Shown here: positions 1 to 12,345 of the stretch, piece by piece
How the letters are laid out: every line of letters begins with the position of its first letter
How positions within the stretch are numbered: position 1 is the first letter of the stretch
Assembly (NCBI RefSeq): GCF_009017415.1
Contig: NC_092407.1
Location: 496,001 to 560,000 of the forward strand
From: Aspergillus flavus
Taxonomy: Eukaryota; Ascomycota; Eurotiomycetes; Eurotiales; Aspergillaceae
Length of the DNA stretch: 64,000 bases
Direction: 5' to 3'
Program-made: the position numbers and the translations under genes
Notes under the pieces: generated by a model
Database searches by the model: none
Seen by the model: the letters and a program-made list of their open reading frames with translations, nothing else
What the model was told of the DNA's origin: nothing

Positions 1-906
1 TGGACAGATCACGGGGCTATTGTCCAATCGGGCACAGGACAGGGTTCGGACGAGCATCCATTCAATGAAGTAAATGCCATTGACCCTGCAGTTCTGGTCA
101 CTGGAGATAAAGGACATTTGGTTTTCGGCAGTTATTGGTCTGGAATATGGCAGGTCCCATTGAATGAGGACTTCAGTTCGGTCGGCAACACCACTGGACT
201 CAATGCGCATCATCTAGCAAAGCATCCGAAGACTGAGCGAGTAAACTCACAAGATCAAAACCCCGATCCTCTCTGCCGGGATTCATCCGGTCGCCGTCCG
301 GTTGAGGGTGCTTATATCTCTTACCACGCACCGTACTACTATCTCTGGCTGAGCTGGGGCCAGTGCTGCGATTATGACCCCAACAACCTTCCACCATCAG
401 GTGAAGAGTAAGTCCTGCTGGCATTTTACTCGATCCCCCTATGCTTTATGGGCACTCTAGTGCTCAGTGCTGATTTGACAACGGTTCATGCTAACAATAA
501 CATAGATATAGTATCCGCGTCGGACGCTCTGAGAGCCCTCACGGTCCGTTCGTAGACAAACAAGGGAAAGAGCTCACCCAGGGCGGAGGAGAACTCATCT
601 ATGGCTCAAATAATGACGTCTACGCACCGGGAGGACAAGGAGTGATAACAGTGGAGACTGGAGATATTCTTTATTATCATTACTGTGAGTCCCTGTTCTT
701 CCGTGGGCTTTCCGTTATTATATAGTACGGTAAGCTAACCAGCACAGTAAACACAACTCTCAGCTATGATTTCTGGGTAAGGCCTCGAACCATCTCTAAG
801 CCTCTCATATCATGTCACATTGCTAATGTCTCAATAGGAAGCCCGACTGGGATATAGTTATCTGGGATATGTCGATGGTTGGCCCGTCATACGGGAAGCA
901 CCCTGA
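1..906 (+). CDS. GH43 endo-1,5-alpha-L-arabinanase, 3' part (5' end outside window)
   Basis: Secreted-type arabinan-degrading glycoside hydrolase of family GH43. Frame 1 is open from base 1, and the gene enters from the left. Modelled exons are <1-407, 506-684, 748-776 and 838-906 (TGA). The visible protein carries the family signature NAIDPAV, whose Asp is the pKa-modulating residue, then GSYWSGI, and PVEGAY, whose Glu fits the general acid; the sheet-like repeats YAPGGQG and LGYVDGWPV follow. The catalytic-base Asp and any signal peptide would lie upstream of the window. Splice sites join in frame at all three introns and the C-terminus ends at the usual place for the family, so the copy looks intact. 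Family identity is firm from the motifs; endo rather than exo action is inferred from overall likeness to fungal arabinan endo-1,5-alpha-L-arabinosidases. Confidence 0.9.
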
Positions 907-2889
907 CCTGGGAACGGTTTAATTGGATTTTGGATACCCAGCCTTGTATAGATATTCGACTCACAGCCTTTATACTTTCGCTAATCTAGATTTTAATCAA
1001 GGGTGTACTCTATCTATACAATAAATACAGGCTGACCCTACAGCATACTGTCATGGCTAATATTAGATGAGGTAGAGCCGACCCATGAACTAACCCCAAA
1101 ACTCCGATACAGCTGCAGCCTTAAGGCCTTCGAGCCTTTGGCGTGCGAGTATAAACCCCCCCTCTCCCGGCCTTTCCCAACTTCTACCCTCTTGCACTCA
1201 GCAACCCATATGATGTATCTCATCACCCCAGTACAAAGTTCCTTCTTTAATGTAAACCCGAGGTGCCCTGACCGCGCTTCCAATCCTCTTGTTCCAGGAG
1301 CACCTATGAGTTCCACAATCCCACTCCTTCGCGATCTCTCAGTATCTATCCTCGCGGAGGGCAAACTTCATTTACATCGATCTTGGTAGCCAGCCGCTGC
1401 ACTAAGTGTGAATCAATGTCACTCGGAAAGTCAATTACTCTACAATCATTCCTGAGGAACCTCACATGACTACGTCTTGTATTCACTAGAGTGTAAGTCA
1501 ATACAATCTATCCCCGATGAATGCCAGACTTGATTCCACGTATGATCCTCCCCTTTTTGGTAAGTCTCCCAGATAAAAATGACTGATCAGTTGAGTGACA
1601 TCTGATCCTAGGTAGGGCTACAAGTATTGGAAATGCGGGGACTGCTTATAAACAGTGTACAGGATGGGACTATCGGCATTCAGTACCTAGGTGCACATTG
1701 CAGAAATTCATTTGTAGAGCTGAATCATGTCACTATCACATTAATGGAAACGTCAGTCTCTTGGTCCGGGCCAGATCAGACACTGAATCAGGAGTTGGCG
1801 GAAGATAAATAAGACGTGTAACCGGACCATATAAACACCGTACAAACGTACTTCGCTAGACCATGGTGGGTCGGTGTTCTCTAGAGTTATCACAAGTTGA
1901 GTAAGAAGGGGTACCAACCAATAGTGGATGGAGAACAAGGAACTTCTTTCACGGCGATAGACCCTCATTGTTCAAAGCTAACTACAAGGTGACTCATGTG
2001 CATTGTTGACAGACTGTAAGAGGTGTACACAAGGGATTATTTATTTGTATTCAAGCTAGAATATCTTGTCGTACACAAAGTAGTCGTTTTCCAGTTTTAT
2101 TAATGTGAGGTTGGTATTATGAGAAGTACATTTTTTATATGACACGGATCGCTGTGCATGCTTAGAGAAGAATGTTAAACCATGTTCTTTTATTGTCCGA
2201 TTCTATTCAGCTGTCCGTCGCCGCAAAGTCAAGTGGGAAAAATGAATGTATTTTCGCTGATATTGGATAAGGCTGACGGAGCCCAGGTTGATGATAACAT
2301 TCATGATAGAGGTCCAGCACAGTATGCTTTAACATTTGCCCACTATGTGTACTTGTCGGACGTTATACAAATCACCACATGATCAAGGCGCAAGTCCACA
2401 GAAAAGGCTTTTCTGTGTCGATTGGTACCCATCGTACTGCTGAGTAGTCAAGGACGTGGATATCGACTGCAGCATTAAACCAACCAGCTTAATTACTCTA
2501 ACTTGAAGAATGTCAACATAGATCCGACTAGGTCGAATCCAAGACCGAGTAACGCTTTCGACTAATGAGCATATGTGTTGTAGCAGGAACGGCACAATCT
2601 GATGCACAAGGTAGGGATGGCGCAAGGGTATGGAGAGAACCACAAGAGAACCTTGGCTATTCATCCGATCTCTTTTTCTACCTCAATAATAGAAACGGTT
2701 GGCCATTATGTACGAGAGCCCTTTCCATAAACAAGCATGAATGAAGTGACTAGAGATAGCTAGTGACTAAACTCTCCAGTTCAACGACCTGCTTCTGCAT
2801 TTGTGCTTATTTATCTAGTTTCATTATTCCCCCTCTGCTCTTCAGGCATATCGCTTTGTTCGTTGCATCCTAAATAGCCTGCTTATGGG
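907..2889. other. Gene-free stretch between GH43 and elongase A
   Basis: Only short, unlinked open frames are present (the longest about 108 codons, at 1038-1364 on the minus strand), with no recognisable motif and no convincing exon chain. Includes the GH43 terminator region and the promoter of the elongase gene. No repeat or RNA gene was recognised. Confidence 0.5.
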
Positions 2890-3969
2890 ATGTCTGTACA
2901 CTTTGGTTTTCCGCCATCAACACTCTTCATGCTTGATCAGGCTCAAACAAAGCCGACTATTCCAACTCGCCAATTGGCAAAGTTCGGCATATCACCTGCA
3001 ATTTACGGCATCACCTTGCACCCAGAGTTCTCCCTCATTGCTACTTTTCTGTATACAACTGTTGTCCTACTTCTGAATGGCATAAACAGAAGGAGACACG
3101 GAAAACCATGGGCGATAAACCATTCCAGGTGGTTCCGACATGCGGTTATCGTACATGATGTCCTTCTAGCTCTTTATTCAGCCTGGATGTTTTTCAAGGT
3201 TGTTCGGACATTCAGAAACGCATGGCCCAAAAGGCATGATGCATTCTACACAGTTCTGGTAGCAGACCTCTTCTGTCGAGGTGGGCAGATTCTACCTCAT
3301 CAGGAAACAATTCAGGATTTCGTTTTTGTGGGCTGGGCATCTTACATGTCAAAGTTTTACGAGGTTCTCGATACTGTTATCATTCTTGCAAAAGGACGAC
3401 AGGCTTCGCTACTCCAAATTTACCACCATGCAGGTGTAATTCTCGTCGCATGGGCGTCAATTCGATTTGAATACCCGCCTGCATTAATGCTTTTTTCCCT
3501 TAATGCTGGTGTCCATGCTCTTATGGTAAGCTACAATAGAATCTACCAGAGCTCGAAGGGATAGGATACTGACCAAAAGTTGCAGTATACCTATTTCGCA
3601 TTGGTGGCCATTCATGTGGCAGTGCCTCGATCAGCTAAGGCAGCAATAACCTCTATCCAAATCGTGCAGTTTTTCATTGCCCTTATTGTGTGCCCAAGCT
3701 ACCTCTTTGTCTATTATGATGTTCCTGCGGACTACACTCGTTGCAATGATTACAGGAAAATGGGAGATTCTTTAGACGCACCGGCATCTAGAGATGCTGG
3801 ACTTAACGGACAGTCCTATTGCAACACACGAACAGTCAGTTGTATGAACAAGGCAAGCCATACCTCTGTGACATGGCTTGAGATTCTGTTCATTCTTTCT
3901 TTGGCATGGATGTTTCTACAGTTTTTTCGGTCTACTTATCTTCAAGCTGGAAAGAAAAAGGCTCTTTAG
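2890..3969 (+). CDS. ELO/GNS1/SUR4-family fatty-acid elongase, copy A
   Basis: Membrane condensing enzyme of the endoplasmic reticulum that extends fatty acyl-CoA with malonyl-CoA. Exons 2890-3525 and 3586-3969 give 339 residues. The ELO hallmarks appear in order: KFYEVLDT (KxxExxDT), QIYHH (the HxxHH box with Gln in the first position), HALMYTYF (HxxMYxYF, split by the intron exactly after LM) and TSIQIVQ. Several hydrophobic helices precede and follow these. The Gln-first histidine box is known from PUFA-type elongases of lower eukaryotes, while yeast Elo1-3 have His; substrate class is therefore an inference. A paralogue with the same motif set and the same intron position lies at 55481-56707. 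It sits upstream of a Zn2Cys6 regulator on the same strand. The start at 2890 is the first ATG in frame; an ATG at 2885 belongs to another frame. Confidence 0.88.
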
Positions 3970-4442
3970 GCTATACTTGCCCCTAAGCTCCTTCGTCACC
4001 TCAGTATTGAAAACGACCATGTACGTGTTCAACAAAATGGTGTTGAGTCGCCAAGATTGCACAAGCTGATTTATTGATTTCTCTCTGAGCCGATGCTTTC
4101 CTATTATTCCTACAACTCATGATCCCAAGTGTACGATCGATGCATTCGGATTAAAGTGAGGAAGCCTTGATATTACTCTGTAGTTTGTTACTGAATTGTG
4201 ACTGTCATTTTTTGGTTAACTCCAAGTATCGATGCTGAGAGGCAAGTTTAGTAATTGTAAGATCTAGTTTCCCTGCTAGTAAGCCGTCATTTGCCTAGGA
4301 ATATTAGTATCTCAGCCTAGAGCAGTAGTTGTACCGGACATTTGGATCCCTCCGATTCCGAATGCCGTTCCTCGGGCGGCATCTTTTCCCTTTCGCGCCC
4401 AACCCCGTTTCTTCACTGTACGACTCTTAACGCCATTCAATC
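3970..4442. other. Intergenic, elongase A to Zn2Cys6 regulator
   Basis: About 470 bp with no coding signal; holds the elongase 3' flank and the promoter and leader of the regulator gene, which starts at 4443. A pyrimidine-rich stretch just before the start resembles a fungal leader. Confidence 0.5.
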
Positions 4443-6367
4443 ATGAACACTGGTCATCGTGAGCTTGGTCCTTATGGACGTGCCTGTGCTACTTGCGCCC
4501 GCGCAAAATGTAAATGTATTCCTCGGGCTGGTGGAAGCAGTTGTGAGAGGTTCGTTCCTACGCATTTCATTGATCGACCCGTACAGCACTCTTAACTGAG
4601 ATAGGTGTCACCGCTTGAATAAGGAATGCATCCAGCCAGTCCGGCAGCGAAAGCTTAAACCTCTTTCGAAGAGAGTGCAGCTGGAGCACAAGCTAGACGG
4701 GTTGATGACTCTATTGGCATCGGCGGGGCAGTCACAGCCCCAGCCCCAGCCGCTGTCTGATTCGGTGAGGGACATGAACACAAACATCGTCACTTCTGGG
4801 ACCGAGCCCCCCTATAGCGATTCAGGATTGCTAGGGACTGTGATGTCAGGGCCAGGTCTAGACCAAGGCTCGGAAGAAGAAGCTTGTCTAGCTTCTTTCC
4901 GTACAGAAAAGCTCCCGGTCTTCCCAGTTGTTCATATCCCAGACACTATGTCTGCAAAAGATTTTAAACAACAGTCGCCATTTCTGTGGCGCTGTATTGC
5001 TACCATCCAATGCAAACACCCGTCCCGCCAGTCTGAACTTTGCATGAGTATTCGTGAAGTAGCAGCGAAGAGGCTGCTTGTGGATTGCGCAAAGAACCTG
5101 GACCTTCTACAGGGAGTCTTGATGTATCTTACCTGGTAAACTGACCCTTCTATGCCAGAATTAGTTAGCTGCTCACATTGTGATAGGATCACATACCTGA
5201 CTCAGCCGCAGAAGTCTTCGCTGTGCATCTATACACAGATGGCGATTGGATTGGTCTTCGAGCTCGGTCTCAACAAGCCAGCTCCTCCGGATATATGTAT
5301 GGCGACCTCAAATTGCAATGCAGTCGGCCATCTGCCACATCTAAAGGCGTCGCTTTCCACCAAGCGAACAATGAATGAACGGCGAGCCGTGCTTGGTTGT
5401 TACGTCCTCAGTTCGTTGTAAGCCTGGACTGATCCAAGCTCGCGATGACTGATTCACTTCGCTGACTGTCACGGATAATAGAATAGCACAGTTCTTGGGG
5501 CGGATGGATCCGCTCCGATGGACGCCTCATATGGAAGAATGCCTCACTACCCTCGCCGAAAGTGACGAGTCACCTAATGACACTGTGCTTGTGCAAATTA
5601 CACGGTCACGATTGCTTGCAGATATCATCTCACAAGGGCCTTGGAGTCAGAATCTCTATGATATTGATACCGCCTCCCGAGCACCGGCATCGTTTCACAT
5701 GAAAGCTATGCAGACACAGTTACAAACCCTGAAATCTAAGATCCCTGTCAATCTGGCTGAAAATAGTAAGATTACCTTAGTATTTGTTTTAATGTATACT
5801 CATTTGACCCTGGTCATAGGGTCCATCCTCTTTCATCTCATTCATACAGAGGTCAGCCTCTACGAGACAGCCCTCAGCAAACCAGCAACAAACACAGGAT
5901 ATACGGACCCGCTACACCTTGATCACCTCTACGCGTGTTTAAAAGCGGTAAAAGCCTTCTTTGATCTATTAGTAGCTATTCCCGTCGCCGAGCTTATGTC
6001 AATTGCCTTACCAGATCTGATCTACACCTCACACTGCCTTATGACTCTCTTCCGTCTTTCCACTTTCGATCACCCTGGATGGGACCAAGCTACCGTCCGG
6101 GGCACACTGGATCTCGTGTCTATTACTGGTCAACTGGCTGATCGACTGAAACAAGTGGCGCAATTTGTAGGCATTCAAAACGAAGGAGAGTCACAGGATC
6201 CGTATAGTAGGCTGGGCATGATGATGCTGAAGATACGTGGTGAATGGGCGTCAAGATTGTCAGATTTGGAAGCCATAGACATAGATTCCACGTTGGAGCT
6301 GCCTCTTTTCAATATGAATCAGTGGGACTTAGATAGCTTTCTGAACTGGTCGGGAGAGTTCAATTAG
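4443..6367 (+). CDS. Zn2Cys6 fungal transcription factor
   Basis: Nuclear DNA-binding regulator. Exons 4443-4549, 4605-5135, 5187-5417 and 5482-6367 join in frame to about 584 residues. The N-terminus (residues about 14-43) carries the binuclear zinc cluster CATCARAKCKC followed by CERCHRLNKEC, i.e. CX2CX6CX8CX2CX6C, and the cluster is split by the first intron. A short basic linker follows (QRKLKPLSKR), and then a fungal-type regulatory middle region. A further intron at 5766-5819 (GTAAGA to CATAG, 54 nt, in frame) may be spliced out; the 18 residues it would encode are unusually hydrophobic, so a 566-residue product is an alternative. The next gene downstream, 420 bp away on the same strand, is a DHA2 drug pump, a pairing often seen where the regulator controls the pump; that link is inference. 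Confidence 0.88.
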
Positions 6368-6787
6368 ATATCTAACGAATGAATGATAAACGACTCAATC
6401 TATGATGAATTAATGATTACTACCACATACCGAGTAAGAATCTCTATAAATTATAGACAATTGAGACACATTTATGCCAACAAAATACAAAGAAATATAT
6501 AAGTGGTGGCTAAACGGAAATAAGCAACATCTTGTCAGTATATCCGCTACCTTATAGTTTGAACCCCGACGGAGTTGGATCTGCAGGAACGGGAACGGGT
6601 ACGGGAATGCCCCAACTCCGTGTCAACAGAGGAGTTATGAAGAGATATTTAACCAATATAATACCTACAGTAGCGGTCAATCTCTATGTCTATACTTCTC
6701 AAATTATAATTCTCCATCAGTGGCTATCACTTCACCTTATTTCTTTCCTTTCAACGTGCTACTCCGAGCCCTAACCCGACTACCAAG
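6368..6787. other. Promoter region of the DHA2 transporter
   Basis: About 420 bp without coding signal. Contains a short GGAACGGGAACGGGTACGGGAATG tandem-like stretch near 6587-6610 (units of GGAACG/GGTACG); its role is unknown. Confidence 0.4.
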
Positions 6788-8875
6788 ATGAGCGACGGTG
6801 ATAAACCATCCACCCTTGATGAGCATCTAAAGCTCCAAGCCAAACCGGAAGATGAGCTCAGTGAAAGCCTTGCAGTGCCCGAGAAACACGAGCCTGGATG
6901 GTTGGAAGGGGTACCTCTAGTCATGGCCGTGAGCGGGACTACGCTTGTCGTTTTTCTCATGTTGTTAGATATCTCGATTGTTTCAACAGTATGACAGACT
7001 ACTTATATACGAAAGTCATATCGACATAGAAATAATGACTAAGTTGTCCATAGGCCATTCCCCAGATCACAAACCAGTTCCATTCCCTCGACGACGTGGC
7101 TTGGTATGGGAGTGCGTATACAATCGCGAGGTACAGTAGGAATGGAAATATTCGTTTTAATAAAGTCAATTATCACTAATCGCAGTGAGTCTTTTCTATG
7201 ATAGTGCCTCTCTTCAACCCCTCACGGGAAAATTTTACAACTATTTCCAATTGAAGGTCAGTCGATTCCGAACTGTCTCATATCTTGATACTAACCAACG
7301 TGCAGTGGACATTCCTTTCCTTCTTCGCATTTTTTGAAATCGGTTCATTAATTTGTGGAGTTGCCAATTCCTCAAAGATGTTGATCATCGGCCGTGCGGT
7401 AGCCGGAATGGGGTCCTCGGGGATGTTGAACGGAGCCATGAACATTCTTGCTGCTGCTGTTCCGATGCATAAAAGGCCGACACTGATGGGAATCATCATG
7501 GGGAGTATGTTTTAATTCCACAGATTAGGAATGCCAGTCGCTAATCTGGTACAGTCGCACAGCTCGGATTGGTTTCTGGACCGCTAATTGGCGGTGCTTT
7601 TACGACATCTTCGACATGGCGATGGTGTGAGTCTAGAGTAACCCTTGCTCCCAAGAGTGCCGTTTATATACTGAGAATATTCTAATTAAAAGGCTTCTAC
7701 ATCAACCTCCCAATCGGCGCCCTAGTAGGTGCTCTTCTGATATTCGCCCGTATTCCGGAACAGAAGCCCAAGGAAAAAGCCAGTCAAGTAGTCCGGTCGA
7801 TGCTTCTCTACAAATTCGACTGGATTGGCTTCGTCCTTTTCGCCCCAGCCTGCATCCAATTACTCCTTGCACTACAATACGGCGGAAACCAGTACCCCTG
7901 GGACAGTGTGACGGTAATTGGATTGTTCTGCGGTACAATTGCAACATTGCTAGTCTTCATCGCATGGGAGCGCCACATGGGCCGCGATGCAATGATTCCG
8001 GGATACCTACTCCGTGACCGGATTGTTGTATGCTGTTGTATGTTCTCCATGATGGTTTTCGGTATGACAATGATTCTGTCATATTATCTGCCCATCTACT
8101 TCCAGTCTGTTCGGGGGAAGTCGGCGTTAGTCAGCGGTGTCAATCTACTACCGAATATACTGTGCCAGTTAGTCATGGCCGTTATATCAGGGGTTCTTAG
8201 TGAGTTACTTCTTATACCTCAGGTATCCAAAAACAGCTTTGCTAATTGTCACAAACAGCCGGGAAACTGGGCTACTATCTCCCATGGGGAGTCTTCGGGG
8301 CAATGCTAAACTCAATCGGCAGCGGCCTCCTATCAAACCTCACACCGGATACCTCAGTCCCTGACTGGGCTGGTTATCAATCCTTAGTAGGATTCGGCAG
8401 AGGCGCCGCAACCCCAGTAGTAAGTCCTTTCCCCAACTATCCAAGTATGGAGAAGACACCCGGTATCTAATAGAGAAACCAGCCCATGGTCGCAATCCAA
8501 AACCAAGTAACAGCAGACGAAGTCTCAACCGCACTGGCTCTCATGACCTGTAGCCAAACTCTGGGTGGAGCAATCTTCCTAGCTGTTGGACAGGTCATCT
8601 TTGCCCAGGCACTGCGGGTGAAGATTCCGCAACATGCTCCTGCTGTGGATCCGGAAACAGTGATTGGCGCTGGTGCGACGGGGTTTCGGGATGTGGTGTC
8701 TTTCCAGGATTTGCCGGGTGTTTTGACGGCGTATGCGAAAAGTGTGGATCGAGTATTCTATTTAGGTGTTGGGTTGTCTGTTGCTCAGTTTGTCTTTGCC
8801 TGGGGGGTTGGGCTCAAGAATGTGAAGAAGGATAAGGGAAAGGTGGGCGGGGAGGTGGCCGATGATAAGCCTTGA
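6788..8875 (+). CDS. MFS drug:H+ antiporter, DHA2 (14-TMS) type
   Basis: Plasma-membrane efflux pump. Eight exons (6788-6988, 7054-7130, 7205-7256, 7306-7504, 7555-7626, 7693-8199, 8259-8419, 8483-8875) join in frame to 553 residues, the usual DHA2 length. Family marks: LDISIVSTA in TM1, the [13 protein letters not shown] stretch of TM4, and motif C-like [13 protein letters not shown] followed by [12 protein letters not shown]. The N-terminus is a charged cytosolic tail rich in Glu and Lys, and the C-terminus is Lys-rich. All eight exons keep frame and no stop interrupts, so it appears functional. It follows the Zn2Cys6 gene on the same strand. The substrate cannot be read from sequence; toxin or drug export is a family-level inference. 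Confidence 0.9.
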
Positions 8876-9067
8876 TAGTACTCACATACTAGATTGGTTA
8901 TATAGAATGCTTGAGCAGTTACCTAGTTTTTGTCTCATCCGACATCCTTCGGGCCTATACTCAACCTGGATATCACGTTAAACAATGAGACTATAATACT
9001 TGCTGGTATGTCTGTTGACTAGAATGTAGCGCCAGCCCTCCGCGGCCTACGGGCAGGTCTTTCCCGG

Positions 9068-9591
9068 GTGATGCCCGTGGACCGCAATCTATTCCCCAAT
9101 AGTCTTCGCACGAGTGGTCAGCATCCACCAATAGACGGCAAATTGCGCCACTTCGAGGAATTCCCGCGTGAGATCACAGGGCCAACACCACAGCAGAGAG
9201 TCGATTATCCGGAAGAATGGATTCATAAATGGACCGAAGTAGAGTTTGAGGAGCTCCTGCAGACTGTTGAAGGTTTCGTCGCGTCAGGAACCCCACTTAT
9301 CAGCATCAGCAAGGTAAAGGACAAGTATATCCCGCAAACGGTGATCTATATGCTGATATCAATACCTATGCTCTAAGAACAATTTCTGGCTGCCTACTCT
9401 CGAGAGCGCCTTACAGGACATTCAGGACGACATTTTGAATGGACGTGGATTCATTATGTTTCGTGGCTTGCCAATCAGCCGATGGGGGTATCTGTGCCCT
9501 TCGGGTACCTGTTGGCTCAAAATAAGCTTAGTCTGATCCTCAGCCATGTCGAAATCACAATGTTTGTTTGGTTCTCTAGCAACCGCACATG
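9068..9591 (+). pseudogene. TauD/TfdA-like (clavaminate-synthase-like) dioxygenase remnant
   Basis: N-terminal part of a fungal 2-oxoglutarate/Fe(II) dioxygenase-like protein. Frame 9068-9313 (ending ISK), an intron of 64 nt (9314-9377), then 9378 onward reading FWLPTLESALQDIQDDI and GRGFIMFRGLPISRWG, typical of the fungal TauD group. Right after RWG the reading frame is lost; in another frame comes GYLLAQNKLSLILSHVE, matching the place where family members have GYxxSQN...LGHV, but roughly 20 expected residues between them are absent. A stop follows at about 9589, and the metal-binding HxD...H part is not found downstream. So an internal deletion with frameshift and loss of the catalytic half is visible. 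Family call is from memory of the motif pattern. Confidence 0.6.
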
Positions 9592-10053
9592 AGGTTCGCA
9601 TGCCATGGTAAGAGAAAATTGCAGCAAACACCTTGCCAGTAGTTGGGGTTGCAGCGTACGTAGGAAGTGATGGACCGGGGCAATCAGGCGCCATAATGCT
9701 CAAGGCGATCGACAGTTTGTTCATCTTCTCACCTGCCATATGGTTGAAGGGAGTGGCTAGCTGGTTCAGACCTCGCTATTTGGGCCTTTATGGCCTGCTG
9801 CGGCAGGAAGGGGGATGGGAATTCCACACGAAAACCAATCGAGGGTGAATCTCTGTGAACATAATTTCTGATCAGTGTGAGATAAGGCTCTCGGCAATTG
9901 TTCGAAGTGAAATTACAAATCATGACTGCGTAGTTACAGGGATTCAGGATCATGTGGGATGACTAACCATTCTTTTGTTCTCTCATACTGATATAATTCT
10001 CCCCTCTGTCTGCATCAAACATAGGTCATCTTATCTCATTTACCGCGGCCAAG
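9592..10053. other. Intergenic, dioxygenase remnant to MCT-like transporter
   Basis: Short open frames on both strands between 9600 and 9850, none recognisable and none extending the dioxygenase. The last 100 bp form the promoter and pyrimidine-rich leader of the transporter at 10054. Confidence 0.4.
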
Positions 10054-11459
10054 ATGGCAAATAATGACATCGAAACAGCTGTGAATCGCGAGAAGAAAAG
10101 CAACCCACAATCGATAAATGCTTCTGTCAGCGATACCTCAGGCGTACTACCGCCTCCCGACGGTGGACTTCACGCCTGGGCTCAGGTTGTCTCCGGTCAC
10201 TTCGTCGTAGCCCTGACTTGGGGCTATGCCGCCAGTTTCGGGGTCTTTCAAAACCACTATGAAACGACACTACCGCAGACCCCTTCCGATATATCATGGA
10301 TCGGCGGTGTCCAGGTTTTCTGTATTTATTTCATCTCGACGTTATCTGGTCGCGCAACAGATGCTGGAATGGCAAGACTCGTGGTAGGAGTAGGCGCGGT
10401 CCTACTGCTTCTCGGCACCTTCATGACTAGTCTGGCTACGAAATACTGGCAGATCTTTCTGGCGCAAGGGATCTGCACTGGTATTGGTCAGGGTCTCATG
10501 TGGTTGCCCAGTATTACATTGATCTCGACGTACTTTGTGCGCCTGCGTGTCTTTGCTGTTACGGCCGCTGCCACGGGAACAAGTACGGGGGGCATGATCT
10601 TTCCGGCAATGATTCAGCATCTAACCCCAAAGATCGGTGAGTCGTTTTTTGTTACATTAAGCGTGCTATAGCTGATCGCGTACATGAATGAGCAGGGTTC
10701 CCATGGGCTATCCGGTGCATGGGATTTGTTGTCCTCTTCATGGTAATAGTTACCCTAGCGCTTCTACGTCCTCGCCTGCCACCGCGGAAGTCAGGACCAC
10801 TGGTCGAATGGAGCGCTTTTAAGGAGCCTGCCTATATGCTCTTTACCTTTGGGGTCTTTCTGTTATACTGGACCCTATATTTTGCCTTCTTCTATGTACG
10901 CTGTCAGACCCAACATCGACGATGAACCAAGCTGACCGCATTCTAGATACAAGTGTACGCCACCGAGGAGCTCGGACTCTCTGAAGAAGCCGGTGTCAAT
11001 TTAATCATTGTCACCAATGCCCTTCGAATTCCCATCCGTCCTGCCTTCGGCTATCTGGCCGATCGCCATATCGGTCCGCTCAATTGTCTAATTCCTTGGG
11101 TAGCCCTGTGTGGCATTCTGATGTTTTGCTGGGCCGCCGTCCATACTGTAGCCGAGCTATATGTCTTTGCAGTATTCTATGGGCTGGCATCAGCGGCAGC
11201 TATGGCCTTATTCGCCGGCACTGTCCCTTCGCTGACAAAAGACCTCGACAAAATCGGCACTCGAGTCGGCATGGCGCTATCAATCATGAGCGTCGGGCCA
11301 TTGACCGGCCCATCCGTGGCGGGGGCGTTGATAGCGCGCACAGGGGGCGGCTATCTGGCGTCGCAGATGTGGGCAGGGGCAACCTTGATCGTGGCAGCTT
11401 TGGCCCTTGTGGGGGCACGATTCATAATATCAGGACCACATCTCCAAGCTAAACTTTGA
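10054..11459 (+). CDS. MFS monocarboxylate-porter-like transporter (MCT family)
   Basis: Membrane transporter of the fungal MCT-like group. Exons 10054-10636, 10696-10895 and 10947-11459 give 431 residues in frame. The MCT signature PPPDGGLHAWAQVV (D-G-G-x-x-W before TM1) is clear at residues about 34-47, followed by WGYAASFGVFQNHY; then ARLVVGVGAVLLLLGTF and a GIGQGLMWLPS helix. The C-terminal half contains SIMSVGPLTGPSVAGAL, the usual TM11 region. There is no disrupted frame. Substrate could be a short-chain monocarboxylate or a secondary metabolite; fungal members of this family have diverse and mostly unknown cargo. The start is the first ATG after a long upstream pyrimidine-rich stretch. 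Confidence 0.88.
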
Positions 11460-12345
11460 GCGTCAACAAAACTGTATATACTATGCCCACCCTAAGGATG
11501 GTGGAATGATAAGTAGGTACTAATAAACATCTCTGACTAAGTAAAGTGACAATCCTACCAGTACCCTTGATAAGTTATAACCTTGTTCTAAATCTTATCC
11601 CGGGGTAAAACTCTCTATGTTTCCCTGCATCTATGACACTGATAAATAGCATCTCTATCTCCAAGTCTTGCAGCAACGGGGATTCCAACACTATTAATGT
11701 TACCCCAAAGAAGATATCCACCTTTTTAGAAGCTACAAAGAATAACGGAAGGTTCAGTATAGAGATATCAAAATAACATAAATCTTTATAGATGAATACT
11801 AAAGATATATTTTCGGCTTTGTTTTCTAGTATTGAAACGTTTTCTAAGACTTTAGCGCGAAGTAGTACTATTTAATATCAAAAATTGTCAAATCTTAATC
11901 CTAAAGAATTTTTTCAAGGTTGTTGAATTGACTTCAGAATAATGGCATGATTTCCACTTCATGCGGCCAATAACAATGTCCTATTAGCCATATGTGACGG
12001 TCCTCTTAAGAGAGATTTGACTTTGTGGTGTTATAAAAGATTAACGAATGGATAAGGACAATGTCGTTGACGGCAGTCAAGTAGTGATATGGATCCCTGA
12101 CACAATGGAGCAAGCAGCGTGCGAAGATACAATGCTCATAGTTATCATTTATACAGACAGAAAAATGATCGAAATCCAAATCCTTCTAACAGATGAGAGC
12201 GCCAGCAACTCCAAGTATGTTTGTGGGCTACGCCATGTGAACAACTAAAATAAACCACCACGGGAACAGAAAGACAAATACCCACAATTAAACCGTGAAG
12301 ACTAGTCTCAAAGCCGCAGGAGAAGCACATAACGTGCTAAAACAT
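11460..12345. other. AT-rich intergenic stretch
   Basis: Visibly A+T-rich, especially 11640-12040, with homopolymer-like runs and no supportable gene. The 66-codon plus-strand frame at 12048 has no family features. A mutated or RIP-affected relic is possible but nothing identifies one. Confidence 0.4.

Noticed and set aside
907..2880. Several 60-108 codon frames on both strands
   Set aside because: No motifs, no linkable splice sites, and overlapping frames on opposite strands; consistent with chance openings.
9422..9850. 105-codon minus frame and 71-codon plus frame after the dioxygenase remnant
   Set aside because: Do not continue the dioxygenase and show no recognisable domain.
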